Source of the DNA: Spartobacteria bacterium
GTDB lineage: Bacteria; Verrucomicrobiota; Verrucomicrobiia; Chthoniobacterales; UBA10450
Direction of reading: 5' to 3'
Length of the DNA: 64,000 nt
Assembly (NCBI GenBank): GCA_003169975.1
Contig: PNAA01000024.1
Location: 35,126 to 99,125, forward strand
This document shows positions 17,218 through 26,816 of the stretch, piece after piece; position 1 is the stretch's first letter, and every line of letters starts with the position of its first letter. The notes below the pieces were generated by a model that saw only the letters and a program-made list of their open reading frames with translations, made no database searches and was not told the origin of the DNA. The position numbers and the translations under genes were made by a program.

Positions 17218-19572
17218 ATGAGTTTACTGCCGACGGGGGGCAGAAATAATTTTTGGTTTCGACGGCCTTCGTCTTCGACGGCGGTAGTGTTTGTCCACGG
17301 CGTGTTGTCCGATAGTCGATCATGCTGGCTTGCGAAAAAAGACGCGGAGGACGTGTATTGGCCACGTCTACTCGCGGAAGATAAGAGATTCCGCGATGTC
17401 GGAATTTTCATGGGCGGCTACTACACCACTATCGACGCCGGCCGTTACGAAATACGTAACGCAGCGGATGAATTATTGGCGGCTCTCGGCCGAGATAGAG
17501 ACTCCTCGGTGCTCGCCAACGATCGCATTATTTTCGTTTGCCACAGCACCGGCGGCATAGTCGTCCGTTACATCCTGACTCACAACACGCACCTGTTCTC
17601 GGAAAAAGAAATCGGCCTCGTGCTAATCGCGTCGCCATCCTTTGGGTCACGGTGGGCGAATAAGCTGTCATTGCTCTCTTGGATCTATGGACATAGCGTG
17701 GGGAAACAATTACGTGCCGGTAACTGGACCCTTAAGGAGATAGACGCGCAGTTCAAGAACCTAGTCAATGAACGGAGGATTCCAGGGTTGGTCGGAATCG
17801 AAGCTTACGAAAACCACTTCATTCTCCATCGGAAGTGGTTACCGGACCGCCAAGTCGTCGTAACGGAAGAATCAGCTGGCCGTTATTTCGGCGCGCCTAT
17901 CCTTCTGCGCAATACCGATCATTTCAGCAGCGTAAAACCTACGGATCGTGAGCATCCGTCATACGAACTATTAGTCGACTTCCTCGAAAAACATTTTGGG
18001 GCGGACCGGGAGAGGACGGCACTAAGCGGAGCCCAGATCGTCTCCTTTGTTTTCGAAACGCAACCCACATATCCCCGTCTGAAGTTTTCCGTCACGAACG
18101 TTAGCAAGCAGCACGTACAGATCACAAATTTGCGGGTTTTTAAAGTTGCCGCGATGAAGGATGAGCACTCTTCTTTCCGCCATCTCATGGGTCCGAGGAT
18201 GAAGCTGGACTTCAACTTAAAGGCGGCCCCAGAGGGCATTGGCGAGGAGTTATTGGAGGATCGGGTTTCTGATCTCGTGCCCGGAGCATCGGAAGCATTC
18301 GAAATAACGCTGGAAGTGGAGAACATGGTGGCGCTCATCGACTTCGAGGCCGAATGCGTGACAGCATCGTCGAGGACACCGAGAACCGCGCGACCGAGCA
18401 CTGTCGCGCTTGTTCATGCGCCAACCGAACAAGATCCCGGGCAAATTGCGGTAATGGAGCGGCGATCGTTGTGGAACGCCATGCTTACTGAAACAGCAAC
18501 AGTACCGTGGCGGCAATGCGGTTATCAGGACTGCCGCACCCATGAATTAGTATTGTTCCGCGGCGCCGCTACGCTCAGTTTTGATGATCCTGAACGCGGC
18601 TGGGAACTGTTGCGATCAACATTCGAGAAATCTGGGACCTTCGGTTTCATTCTGGCGTCTTATGCCGATGGCCTCAGACAGGGGTTTGTGTCGGAATCGG
18701 TGAAAGCTTTTCTTTCCGACTTCATCTCCGACCCCAAAAACATAAAGCGACTTGGGATCACAGATATCGAGGTGCCAGCGGTGACGATTAGTAGAGCGCT
18801 GGCTGATGCGACGACGAAAATCAAGGGCGGACCTTCATCGGAACGCGGGAGCTACGAGCTCGGATTGGCCGATCGCCTGTTAGAAGTATCCACCGTGATT
18901 GACGAGCCTGATGATGAGCAGTCATCAGCGACATTTTCTGAGGCGGGTTTCCAACGGCACATGCAGCAGGTCTCAGGGAACGTTACTCGAAAGGATCTGC
19001 TGCTGCGCATCGCTCAACAGTTTGGTGAAGGCGCACTGGAGTTCCTCATCGCAACACTTGTCGCTCAGCCTCATTTGTTTCACGAAATTCACGACCTGCT
19101 GAATGCGCTGACCAATCAAAGAAAAAGCATCATTCGGCATGATGAAGCGGTGGTTGTCGCGGAATGGTGGGACTGGTGGGTATGCAATAAATCAGCAAGA
19201 TACTCGTCCCTGTCATGGACAGAGTGGTGTCCGCGTCTCGCCAAAGCCTATGAAGCTTTCCGGGCCACCGACTCTCGCGCCCTCGCGAACTTTGTCTTGG
19301 ACGAAGACGAAGTCGTGAGATTTGCGGCGGCGAGATCCTCTGCCATAGAACCGCGCCATCTGGAGATCTTAGCCAGAGACGCACGCCCTATGATTCGGCT
19401 GAGCGTTGTCGAGAATCCGCTCACCCCGATAGAGCTTCTCAAGCTACTTGTGCACGATCAAAACTCGATTGTTCGGCGGTGGGTTTCAACGCACCGAAGC
19501 GCAGATGAGGACATCCTGGCGACGTTGAAAAACGATCCGGTAGAAGCCGTCCGAAAGTTCCTAGAACATTGA
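17218..19572 (+). CDS. SERAC1/lipase-like alpha/beta-hydrolase with C-terminal LRV-like repeats, in R-M locus
   Basis: 784 residues. The ATG at 17218 has a good ribosome site (AAGGAG, 9 bases upstream). Residues ~20-240 are an alpha/beta-hydrolase: VVFVHGVLSDSRSCW supplies the oxyanion region, and IIFVCHSTGGIVVRYIL holds the nucleophile Ser110. SPSFGSRWANKLS and the late NTDHFSSVKP, with a candidate catalytic His, follow. The middle (~270-560) is not recognised. The last ~110 residues look like leucine-rich-variant repeats (LDEDEVVRFAAARSS...PRHLEILARDARPMIRLSVVENPLTP...LVHDQNSIVRRWVSTH). No signal peptide or membrane helix. It is intact while the surrounding R-M genes are wrecked. A defence role is plausible from context but unproven. 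Confidence 0.75.
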   Translation: MSLLPTGGRNNFWFRRPSSSTAVVFVHGVLSDSRSCWLAKKDAEDVYWPRLLAEDKRFRDVGIFMGGYYTTIDAGRYEIRNAADELLAALGRDRDSSVLANDRIIFVCHSTGGIVVRYILTHNTHLFSEKEIGLVLIASPSFGSRWANKLSLLSWIYGHSVGKQLRAGNWTLKEIDAQFKNLVNERRIPGLVGIEAYENHFILHRKWLPDRQVVVTEESAGRYFGAPILLRNTDHFSSVKPTDREHPSYELLVDFLEKHFGADRERTALSGAQIVSFVFETQPTYPRLKFSVTNVSKQHVQITNLRVFKVAAMKDEHSSFRHLMGPRMKLDFNLKAAPEGIGEELLEDRVSDLVPGASEAFEITLEVENMVALIDFEAECVTASSRTPRTARPSTVALVHAPTEQDPGQIAVMERRSLWNAMLTETATVPWRQCGYQDCRTHELVLFRGAATLSFDDPERGWELLRSTFEKSGTFGFILASYADGLRQGFVSESVKAFLSDFISDPKNIKRLGITDIEVPAVTISRALADATTKIKGGPSSERGSYELGLADRLLEVSTVIDEPDDEQSSATFSEAGFQRHMQQVSGNVTRKDLLLRIAQQFGEGALEFLIATLVAQPHLFHEIHDLLNALTNQRKSIIRHDEAVVVAEWWDWWVCNKSARYSSLSWTEWCPRLAKAYEAFRATDSRALANFVLDEDEVVRFAAARSSAIEPRHLEILARDARPMIRLSVVENPLTPIELLKLLVHDQNSIVRRWVSTHRSADEDILATLKNDPVEAVRKFLEH

Positions 19573-19870
19573 TGGGCGAGGCGTCCGGCCGGGGAGGGTG
19601 AGCGTGTCTCGCCGGCGGCGCGGCCGTGCTGCTTGAGGATGGTGAAGATGTGCTGGAGGAAATTGAGCTGCAATGCCAGTGCGGCTCGCACTTGCTCGTG
19701 CTCGCCTAAAAATTGTCGAGGTTGATGATGAGCGATTCCTTGGGGGTCTCCGCCCGTTTCGTTGACGATGGTGACGCTGCTCTTCTTGCCGAAGGGCGGA
19801 TTGGCCAAAATGATATCGTATTCGCCGTGCTTCGCGGCCAGAACGGCCGTGGCGGGTTACGGCAAACACC
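19573..19870 (-). pseudogene. Second partial hsdM copy (copy 2)
   Basis: Encodes AAKHGEYDII-LANPPFGKKSSVTIVNETGG, then a shifted INLDNF region and LQLNFLQHIFTILKQHGRAA, on the minus strand. It covers the same stretch as 16040-16570 of copy 1 but without elements B1, A and D2. It is cut off by the hydrolase gene end at 19572 and by the disrupted NTPase locus at about 19880. It has its own frameshift near 19720-19750. Confidence 0.85.
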
Positions 19871-19914
19871 TCCAACCTCCCGCAGTGGTGGTCAATCGAG
19901 ACGCCGACGTCCGT

Positions 19915-22900
19915 TCATTTGTTTGAATCGGAAGGTGGAAGATCTTCCCTTCGGCGCTCGAGGTAATGAATCTCACTCTCAATTGTGCGCCCTTCTATAC
20001 GTTTGAGTTCGTTCAAATCTACCATGTCGAGCCGACGAATGTACTTGGATTCCTGTTCTCCAATTCCTTTTAGTCGCCAAAAAAATGAGGATAGACGAAA
20101 GAGTCGAACCAATGACGAAAGAAGGCCTTCTTTCGTAAAGATGTCCCATAGAGCGACATGGCAACGTTCGAGAAGTTTGCTAATGCGCTGACCGTACGAG
20201 TAATCATAAGCGGCGCCCAGTAACTCCCGATCTCGCAGCTCCAAGTCTGATTCTCGCCCGAGTTTAGTGAGAAGAGTCGCTTTGTTTATTATTGCCCGGG
20301 CCCGAGTATAATTTCCTTTTGATGTACGGAAAACGTCGTCAAGGTACTTCAGGGACTCAGTAGGATTTTTCCCCCGTCGTACTAGTTCGAGTGCAATATT
20401 ATTAGCGGGGGTATCGTGCCCTTTGCGACGCGCGTGTCGCATGAGTTCAAGTAAGCGTCTCTCCAGCTCCTTGGGATCGTCGATCGTACGTTGCGCGATC
20501 ACCGATTGAGCTTGATAGCCGTCCGAAGACTCAGGACCTGAAAGCGTGAGCACTCTCTCCGCCGCCTTTAAAGCCTCCTCGTTCCGGCCAAGGCTATCGT
20601 ATGAGAGCGCTAATTCGGTGAATATCCCGCCTTTGACGTCATTCGTATAGTATGAGCTGCCCTCGTCGAGAGCGATCTGGTTCATCTCAATGGCGGCTTC
20701 GTGCTCGTCCATCATCCGCAACGCATTTGCGTGTAGCCGAGCCGCTTCCGCGTATTCCTCCTTTAGTTCAGTGTCTCGGAGAAGCTGCACCATGGATTCC
20801 GTCGACGTCAAAGCATCCCGAAACCAATCGAGGGCGATAAGCTTCTTACATAAACCTAATCCGAGTTGGACGGAGCGCTTGATCTGGTGATCATCTCGGG
20901 AAATCAACGATTCTCGAACGAGATACAGTGCCACAAAACGCTCGTTGCCAGGGCCGCCGATGGAGGTTTCCGAATACGAACGTTCTAGCTCTTTTCGGAG
21001 GTGGATAGATCCGTTTCGCCATGCTGTGCCAAACAAGAGTTCGGTTGATGTGCGCAAGATTTCATCACGTTCTTCTTTTGAGATGAACCCGTTAACGTAA
21101 GTACGGACCTGAGGAGGAACGTGGAGAAGCTTAGGGATATCACTGGGCGAATGCTTGGTCCGGCTTGCGCCTCCTGAAAGTTCAGCTGCCGTTTGTGCGA
21201 TCGGCACAGCTTCGAGCAGCTCTAGCTTCATAAGCTCGGAAACATTGTCTAAGTGGAAGGGGTCCGTCTGGTAAAAGCGCTTCACGGCGTGAAACACTTC
21301 GCCGTCCCGCAGCACTGAGAGCACCTTCAAGAGGCGGAAACTGTGATAAGATGTTCCCTCGGTCGCTTCCGCAAGGGTTCCGACTGCGTCCCTAAGGGCT
21401 CTTGGAACCGGCTCTGCGTGCTCTGCCTGGCCGAGGGAAATTTCTCCTCGCTCATCGAAGAAGTCTGATAACGAGCAGCCTCGCACTTCCTCTATGAGGT
21501 AATCGAGCCGCATAGGAAGACCCTCCGACCAATCCTGAATCTTTTCTAGATTGCCTCCGTCCGCGAGGTCCGCCTGAGCGTCGGCGTGATGAGAGATGTA
21601 TTGGCGGGTCTCATGGATATCTATCGCGCGCAACGCGACTATCTCTTCCTCCCGAGTTAGGCGGGGCTTTTGCCGACTAACGAAGATCATTGCAAGGTTC
21701 GGGCAAAAGTCCCGAATAGGCTGAATTATCGCCGATTCGAGAGTATTCCGTTCATCGCCGTTGGCGAATGTTACAGGAAGATCATCGAAGATTAGGACCG
21801 GGAGATGTGAAGCGCCGACATGGGCAAAAAATTCTTGAAATGACAATCCGAATTGCGTCTCAGGAAGGGACTGGAGGTCGGCGCTCGTTTTCCCTTCACC
21901 GCACTCTAGAACAAATGCGTCTGGTTCTGAGCCGCTGTATTCTTCGAGAGCGGAGGCAAGAAATCCGTCTTTCCCTAGTCCCCAATCTGCCACAACCCAT
22001 ACGAGATGACGGTCCCGTAATGCCGTAACGATTAGCTGGCGTTCGTCTTTCCGAATTGCGACATGTTGTCTTGCGACAGGCACCCGCCACCGGGGAATAC
22101 TTTGTAGTTGTAGCTCTCGCTGTTTGGAGGCTAGCGCCGCCGCGACGACAAGATCCGGAAGTTCAGGTCTGTCTGGGAGAATGTTATTAACCGCGGGGCA
22201 ACTCCCATCTCTATTGACCCGTACGATATCAAACGCCAAAATCGCGCAGTTGTTGCTATCCAGTGTGTAGCCGCGATCGGGTCCCAACCGGCGAAGTCCT
22301 CCGTACGTGAATTCCGCGTTGCGAGGCCACAACAGTTCGCGCGTCTTCGTTCCGTCGATTTCCCAACGTCCCAACATATATCCCAAGAGTGGGCGCGTCT
22401 CCGCGATGCCGAACGTCTCAAGCCCAAATAGCGACGCGCCCTACCGCGATCGCCGAATCGGTCCTCCTGTTACGCTTACGTCATGCATTTTAGGGTCGTG
22501 CAAATGCCCGCTCAGGTGCGAGTCAAACTTTCCTAGCGAGTAGATTTCGTTCAGTTGCTGTTCTGCTAAGGAATTTAGCCAAATGGGCGGTTGATGGGTC
22601 ATCAGGATCGCCAGATCGACACAGTCACGCCAGTTTGAGGATCGTCGCTGCATACGCCGTGCAGTTGTTGCAAATGCAGATCAAGCTTCCCTTCGTATTC
22701 GCCCTTTCCGAGTTGTAGAAAGGTTGTGTTTAGACCGATTAGGCCAACGTAAATATCATTTCGTTGGATGACGGCGGAGAAGTCGCCGGGTAACATCCCT
22801 TTGACTAGTTTCGCTTTAGGAACCTTCAGTGCCTTCAACCAGCCTGTGTAATTCTTCAGCGACCGCTCAACGGCTTTGCGATACTTACTTTTGTTGTTCG

Positions 22901-23270
22901 TCCAAAATTCGGATTTGACGTCTTCCTCGCCTTTGTCGTGCCAGCGAAGCGATTGGCGAGTTATTGGATCGGTGTCCGCGGGACGGACAAGATCGTGATT
23001 ACCCGGAACGCATAACAGTAGGGGATTCGAACCAAGTCGGTTAAAGTGCTTCCAAAGCCTTTCCAACTCGGTCGCGGCCGAACGAAACTCGTCTGCATTT
23101 CCTTTTTGAACGAAATCGCCGGTGAACAACACCAAATCCCAGGGTCCAGTGGCGTCGGCCATTAATCGCAGGTCTTCGTAAAACTGCTGGCGCATGCTTT
23201 GCCAAAGCCATCCGTTGGGTTGGCCAACGTGTAGATCCGTCAGGTGAAGCCATGAAATGACCTCGCTCAT
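19915..23270 (-). pseudogene. Metallophosphoesterase-STAND NTPase-TPR protein, disrupted by one frameshift and one stop
   Basis: Conceptually one protein of about 1,115 residues. From 23270: MSEVISWLHLTDLHVG (metal ligands D-x-H), VLFTGDFVQKG, VPGNHDLVRP, then after a frameshift MTHQPPIW and LSGHLHDPKMHD, a complete calcineurin-like phosphoesterase. The shift is a one-base loss at about 22634 (CAAACTGG where CAAAACTGG would keep frame). An in-frame TAG at 22441-22443 interrupts a frame that otherwise runs on as GASLFGLETFGIAETRP. The following 823 codons hold an NTPase with an unusual Walker A (ADWGLGKD) and Walker B (LPVLIFDDLP), then TPR-like helices (YAEAARLHANALRMMDEHEAAIEMNQIALDEG). Architecture resembles STAND immune NTPases with an N-terminal effector. 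Role inferred. Confidence 0.8.
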
Positions 23271-23569
23271 TCGTTTAGCAGGTGATGAAGATCGTCAATA
23301 ATCATGCGCAAAAGAGTAACGTTTGGGTCCCTTCCTCAGTCGCCGTAGATCAAAGTCGCACCCTTCTTTATGCGTTCAGGGATCCGGGTCGAACTCTCTT
23401 GCGGTGAAGGTGAGACCGTCCTCGAGTTCTCGGAGCGCAGTTTTTTCGTTCCTTTGTGACGGCCGTCGACGATGAGGCTTTTCTCGAGCTTGCCGCCCTC
23501 TCCGTGACCTCCGTTTTGATGCGGAAAAGGTCGTAGCCTCCGTTCACGCCATTGGCGACGGCGCGCTCG

Positions 23570-23648
23570 TGCGGATATTGATTCGCGCTGCAGGAGCTCA
23601 CCCTTCGGGCCCCTCCTTCGGATGACGTCTTGTCGCTGCTGCTCCAAT
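23570..23648. repeat. Palindromic element A inside hsdR (in frame)
   Basis: In minus orientation: GATTGGAGCAGCAGCGACAA, GGCCCGAAGGGTGAGC, GCGCGAATCAAT. It adds about 25 codons without breaking the frame. Confidence 0.7.
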
Positions 23649-23769
23649 CGCTGAGGAGGTTCTGATTAAAGAAGCCGATGGCTTGTTTACCGGGCGTGGC
23701 GGTGAGGCCGATGAGGAAGGCGTCGAAATATTCAAGGACCTGGCGCCAGAGGTTGTAGATGGAGCGATG

Positions 23770-23848
23770 GCATTTATCCCGTTGAAGCGGGCTCTGCGAG
23801 ATGGCGTTCCTATTATGAAGAGCGCTTCCGCGCTGGGCAGTGTCGGCG
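23770..23848. repeat. Palindromic element B inside hsdR (in frame, in the DEAD-box)
   Basis: Landmarks TTATCCCGTTGAAGCGGGCT, CTGCGAGATGGCGTTCC, GAGCGCTTCCGCGCTGGG, CAGTG. It adds about 22 codons between the Asp and Cys-His of the DECH box. Confidence 0.75.
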
Positions 23849-24171
23849 ATGACGAAGTCGAAGGTCTCGATCGGGATGGTGGGACAATATTGGACGTCGC
23901 GCGGACGTTGATCGGCAGCGGCGATCTCGAAGCCGGATTTCTCGTCGAGGTCTTCGAGCAGCTCTTCGCCGCGTAGCATGGCGTAAAGGCGCTGGATGGT
24001 GCAGATGGTGACGCGCGCGACCGGGTCGAGATGGTTCGAGGTGAGGTGCTGGACAGCGGAAGGCTGAAGGCAGAAGGAAGAATTAAGAAGTGAGGCCATG
24101 ATTCTTTTGAGTTTGGCGGGCGCGCTCCTCCGGGGTCGACATTCCAGGCGCAGTTGTAGCGGGTGTTCGGA

Positions 24172-24236
24172 GATCTGAAAACTGAAAACTGAAAACTGAA
24201 AACTGACAGCTGAAAACTGAAAGCTGAATGGAGCCG
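24172..24236. repeat. Tandem CTGAAAA heptamer tract
   Basis: About eight successive CTGAAAA/CTGACAG/CTGAAAG units, ending in CTGAATGGAGC. Shorter degenerate tracts of the same kind lie at about 25446-25488, 25962-25986, 26608-26638, 27396-27416 and 34405-34430, always between genes. Confidence 0.75.
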
Positions 24237-24435
24237 GTGGGAAGCGCGTGGCGTTTAGGTTATTAGTGATTGCGGAGTGCGGAGGGGTCGGAAGGCGAAA
24301 AACAGAAAAGAGTTTCCAGAGGGCCGGCGAGATTGCGATCTGGCGGGATATTGTGTTGCGCCGGTAGTTCTCCGCTTTCGAAAACTAAATCCGAGGCGTA
24401 TGGTAATGTCGAAACATCCTGAGGAAAGGCATTCT

Positions 24436-24960
24436 ATGAAAACAGTTCTCATTGCGTTGCTTGGTTTAGTTCCGCTCGCGATCAGCGTTGGAGCGGCCGA
24501 AGAGGAGACCACTCACATGGCCGGAAGGGCGGTGAAAACGCCAGGGCATCCCGGCTACGCTCGAGTGGAGGATAACGATAAGGCGATGGATCGCGCGGTG
24601 GAGCATGCGCAGCGCTCACTCGGCTTTTTCATGGCGGCGTTGCATGCGAAGAAGCCGGGCGACAGTACCTTCGAAATCAAGAAAGCCTTCATCGATGGCG
24701 ATAAAGTGGAGCATCTTTGGATCAGCAACCTCACATATGACGGCAAACATTTTCAGGGCAAGATCAACAATCGACCACTCGACGTAAAGAACGTCCATCT
24801 CGGTCAGCGCGTGACGGTCGCACCGAGTGAGGTGTCGGATTGGTTGTTTTTGAAGGGTGGAAAACTGATGGGCGGCTATACCACGCGTGTGCTTTACGCG
24901 CGGCTTTCGCCGGAGGAAAAGGCGCAATTCGACCAAAAAGCGCAATTCAAAATCGAATAA
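24436..24960 (+). CDS. Secreted DUF2314-domain protein
   Basis: 174 residues. The ATG at 24436 follows GAGGAAAGGC and starts a signal peptide (MKTVLIALLGLVPLAISVGAAE). The mature protein matches DUF2314: DKAMDRAVEHAQRSLGFFMAAL, FEIKKAFIDGDKVEHLWISNLTYDGKHFQGKINNRP, VKNVHLGQRVTVAPSEVSDWLFLKGGKLMGGYTTRVLY. The domain has no established biochemical role. The next gene, a small lipoprotein, starts 12 bases after its stop, so they probably form an operon. Confidence 0.82.
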   Translation: MKTVLIALLGLVPLAISVGAAEEETTHMAGRAVKTPGHPGYARVEDNDKAMDRAVEHAQRSLGFFMAALHAKKPGDSTFEIKKAFIDGDKVEHLWISNLTYDGKHFQGKINNRPLDVKNVHLGQRVTVAPSEVSDWLFLKGGKLMGGYTTRVLYARLSPEEKAQFDQKAQFKIE

Positions 24961-24972
24961 AGGAACACGAAC

Positions 24973-25362
24973 ATGAAAACGAATTTTTCAGGGAAGAACA
25001 TTGACCACTCGATCCGCAGCGTCTCACGAGTGGGTTTGAAATTTCTCGCCATCGCAGCGTCGATCGCTATCGCTGCCATCGCTTTCACGGGATGCGCGGG
25101 CGACTATTACGCGGCCGGATACGGCCCGGCCTATTACGCGCCCGATTACGGTCCCTATTATGCGGATTACGGGTATGCGGGCTATCCATATTGGGGCACC
25201 GGTACATTTTACCGCGGCGAAATTATCACTGGCGGAGTGCACCACCGGGGCTCCTTCGGCGGGCACCATTTCGCGCATGAATGGGGCGGCGGCGGCGCAA
25301 GGGCGGGCCATGGAGGTGTCTTTCAAGCGCCAGCTGATAGTGGCGGGCCGCACCGACGGTAG
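24973..25362 (+). CDS. Small Tyr/Gly-rich lipoprotein
   Basis: 129 residues. After a basic leader, the hydrophobic segment FLAIAASIAIAAIAFTGC ends in a lipobox (FTGC). The mature part is dominated by Tyr, Gly, Pro and Asp (YYAAGYGPAYYAPDYGPYYADYGYAGYPYWG) and then Gly/His (HHRGSFGGHHFAHEWGGGG). It is likely an outer-membrane-attached, disordered or adhesive protein. Function unknown. Ribosome site AAAGGAACACGAAC precedes the ATG. Confidence 0.75.
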   Translation: MKTNFSGKNIDHSIRSVSRVGLKFLAIAASIAIAAIAFTGCAGDYYAAGYGPAYYAPDYGPYYADYGYAGYPYWGTGTFYRGEIITGGVHHRGSFGGHHFAHEWGGGGARAGHGGVFQAPADSGGPHRR

Positions 25363-26035
25363 CCGGAGGGCAGATCTCAAAAGTCAGAGGTTCCGCCGGC
25401 GCGCGGCTGTTGCGTGGCAAGCAAGGGCAAGTTGTAGCGGGAGCGCTGAAGATTGAAAAGCTGAGAAGCTGAAACGCTGACAGCTGAGGCCTCGGGGACC
25501 GAGGTGGGAATCCACGGGCGCTAGTCGCGGATGCCGTGTTTGAGTTCCCAGACGCGCAATGCAGCCAGGAGCAGGCGACGAGTGCGGGCGAGGGTGCCAA
25601 TCCGCGGGAGTCGCTCTTCTTCCTCCGATGTCTCAGCGGGCGGCATGGGACTAAGTGGCGTGACCCGGCGTTTCCGGCTCTCGAGTCTGGGCCGGACCGG
25701 CTGCTGTGAAACGCTTCCAACACCGGCTTCGTCGCTGTGTTGTTTGAGCATGCGCGGGTGCGGTTTCAAAATGGTGAAGTCCAGCGCCAATCTGATTCGC
25801 GTCTGGCCCGCGGCCGGGCCTGGGCACGAATTATGGCAATTATGGCACAAGATGATATGATTGTTATGAATCGTCTGACCACGGCGGGGCGCAAAAGGAT
25901 CAGCATTTCTTCGGGGAATGGGCGACCCGAGGCGGTCGCGGTAATGGTTCTTCGAAACGCTGAAATCTGACAGCTGAAATTGAAATGACGAGTGGCGAGG
26001 CCGGGCAGCGCAAATGGGCGACAGAGCGCCTCGGG
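25363..26035. other. Repeat-rich spacer
   Basis: 670 bases without a supported gene. It contains AGTTGTAGCGGG-type sequence followed by a CTGA-rich tract (about 25430-25490), also seen at about 24155-24236. Open frames here have repeat-derived composition and no family similarity. Confidence 0.5.
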
Positions 26036-26452
26036 TTACTTGGGGATCGATTCGAGGAAGATGATCGCGGCCGCATACGCGTCCTCCTCTGGTACCGCCC
26101 GGAAGTAGAATTGGCGGGTTCGGCGCCGGCCCGCGGCATCAGTGTATTCCACGCGGTAGACCGATCTCGAGGGCAACCGCGTGATCCCCAGGACCGCTGA
26201 GGAGAGGCCGAGCGCCCGCAGAACGCGCGGCGGGATCTGATTCGCTCGGCGCGCCGTCGTGCTTCGCAAGGCTTCATCCCGGACGCGCGTCGCTTCCCGC
26301 AGGCTCTCTTCGGAATGCCCGATGACGCTCCGGCTGAAATAGGGCTGACCGACCCGATTAATGCGAATTTGGTGTGCAGCAGAGCGCTCCTGGCCTGGAG
26401 TCGGATGTCGAGTCCGGTGAATCTCCGGGCCGAGCCTTCCCAGCGCTTCCAC
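26036..26452 (-). CDS. AP2-like two-domain protein (paralogue 1)
   Basis: Up to 138 residues; the true start is uncertain. The recognisable part begins at INRVGQPYFSRSVIGHSEESLREATRVRDEALR (first AP2-like unit, strands then helix) and continues with NQIPPRVLRALGLSSAVLGITRLPSRSVYRVEYTDAAGRRRTRQFYF...AYAAAIIFLE (second unit). It aligns along its length with the protein at 27888-28292, including GHSE, R(D/E) and the IPxRxLRALxLS linker. Verrucomicrobia and Planctomycetes carry many such AP2-type proteins, presumed to bind DNA. Confidence 0.6.
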   Translation of the reverse strand: MEALGRLGPEIHRTRHPTPGQERSAAHQIRINRVGQPYFSRSVIGHSEESLREATRVRDEALRSTTARRANQIPPRVLRALGLSSAVLGITRLPSRSVYRVEYTDAAGRRRTRQFYFRAVPEEDAYAAAIIFLESIPK

Positions 26453-26527
26453 GCCGCTTGGTTTTTCTCAATCCGGGTAAGGGGCTACTCGCGACGGGGC
26501 GTCCGCTTCGGTTTCTGGGGAGGCGAC

Positions 26528-26564
26528 TTTGAAAGCCCGGCCTCGGGCTCCGCCTGCGTTACGG
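26528..26564. repeat. Intergenic repeat family G, copy 3
   Basis: From TTTGAAAGCCCGGCC to TGCGTTACGG, next to CTGACA-type tract and element A. Compare 10503-10538 and 12486-12521. Confidence 0.65.
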
Positions 26565-26637
26565 CTCAGCTCCGGCATTCGCGCGGATTTCTAGCGAGAG
26601 GACGGGAAAGCTGACAATTGAAAACTGACACGCTGAA

Positions 26638-26765
26638 TGGAGCCCGCGGGGGCGGAGCGACATAGACGAAGCCCGAAGGGTGAGCGCATGGGAAATGCGC
26701 GAATCAATGGAGCGACCCGGGTGAGCGACATAGACGTGCGAAGCACGGGCGCGGTCCAAGACCAT
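26638..26765. repeat. Double copy of palindromic element A (intergenic)
   Basis: Clear landmarks GGAGCCCGCGGGGGCGGAGC, GCGACATAGACGAAGCCCGA, AGGGTGAGCGCATGGG, GCGAATCAATGGAGC, then a second GCGACATAGACG. This is the most complete reference copy of element A in the window. Confidence 0.7.
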
Positions 26766-26816
26766 GGGGAGGCCGGGTCAAAGTAAAAGGCGGACACTGC
26801 CTGCGGTGATTTCTCT

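Larger units (their letters stand above)
23336..24110 (-). pseudogene. hsdR: Type I restriction endonuclease subunit hsdR remnant
   Basis: Encodes the helicase core of HsdR: HLDPVARVTICTIQRLYAMLRGEELLEDLDEKSGFE, PIPETFDFVI-type text, CHRSIYNLWRQVLEYFDAFLIGLTATPGKQAIGFFNQNL and YPHERAVANGVN-GYDLFRIKTEVTE. Element B breaks the DECH Walker B box and element A lies between FFNQNL and QYPHERAV. Both are read through in frame without a stop. After TEVTE the frame shifts at least twice (GGKLEKSLIVDGRHKGTKKLR, then ELEDGLTFTAREFDPDP in another frame). Both ends of the gene are missing. Confidence 0.88.

Noticed and set aside
22582..22596. Near-match to an Fnr box (TTGATGGGTCATCAG)
   Set aside because: The right half does not fit ATCAA and it lies inside a disrupted coding region.
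24172..24236. Possible CRISPR-like array
   Set aside because: Units are seven bases with no spacers of constant length and no cas genes nearby.
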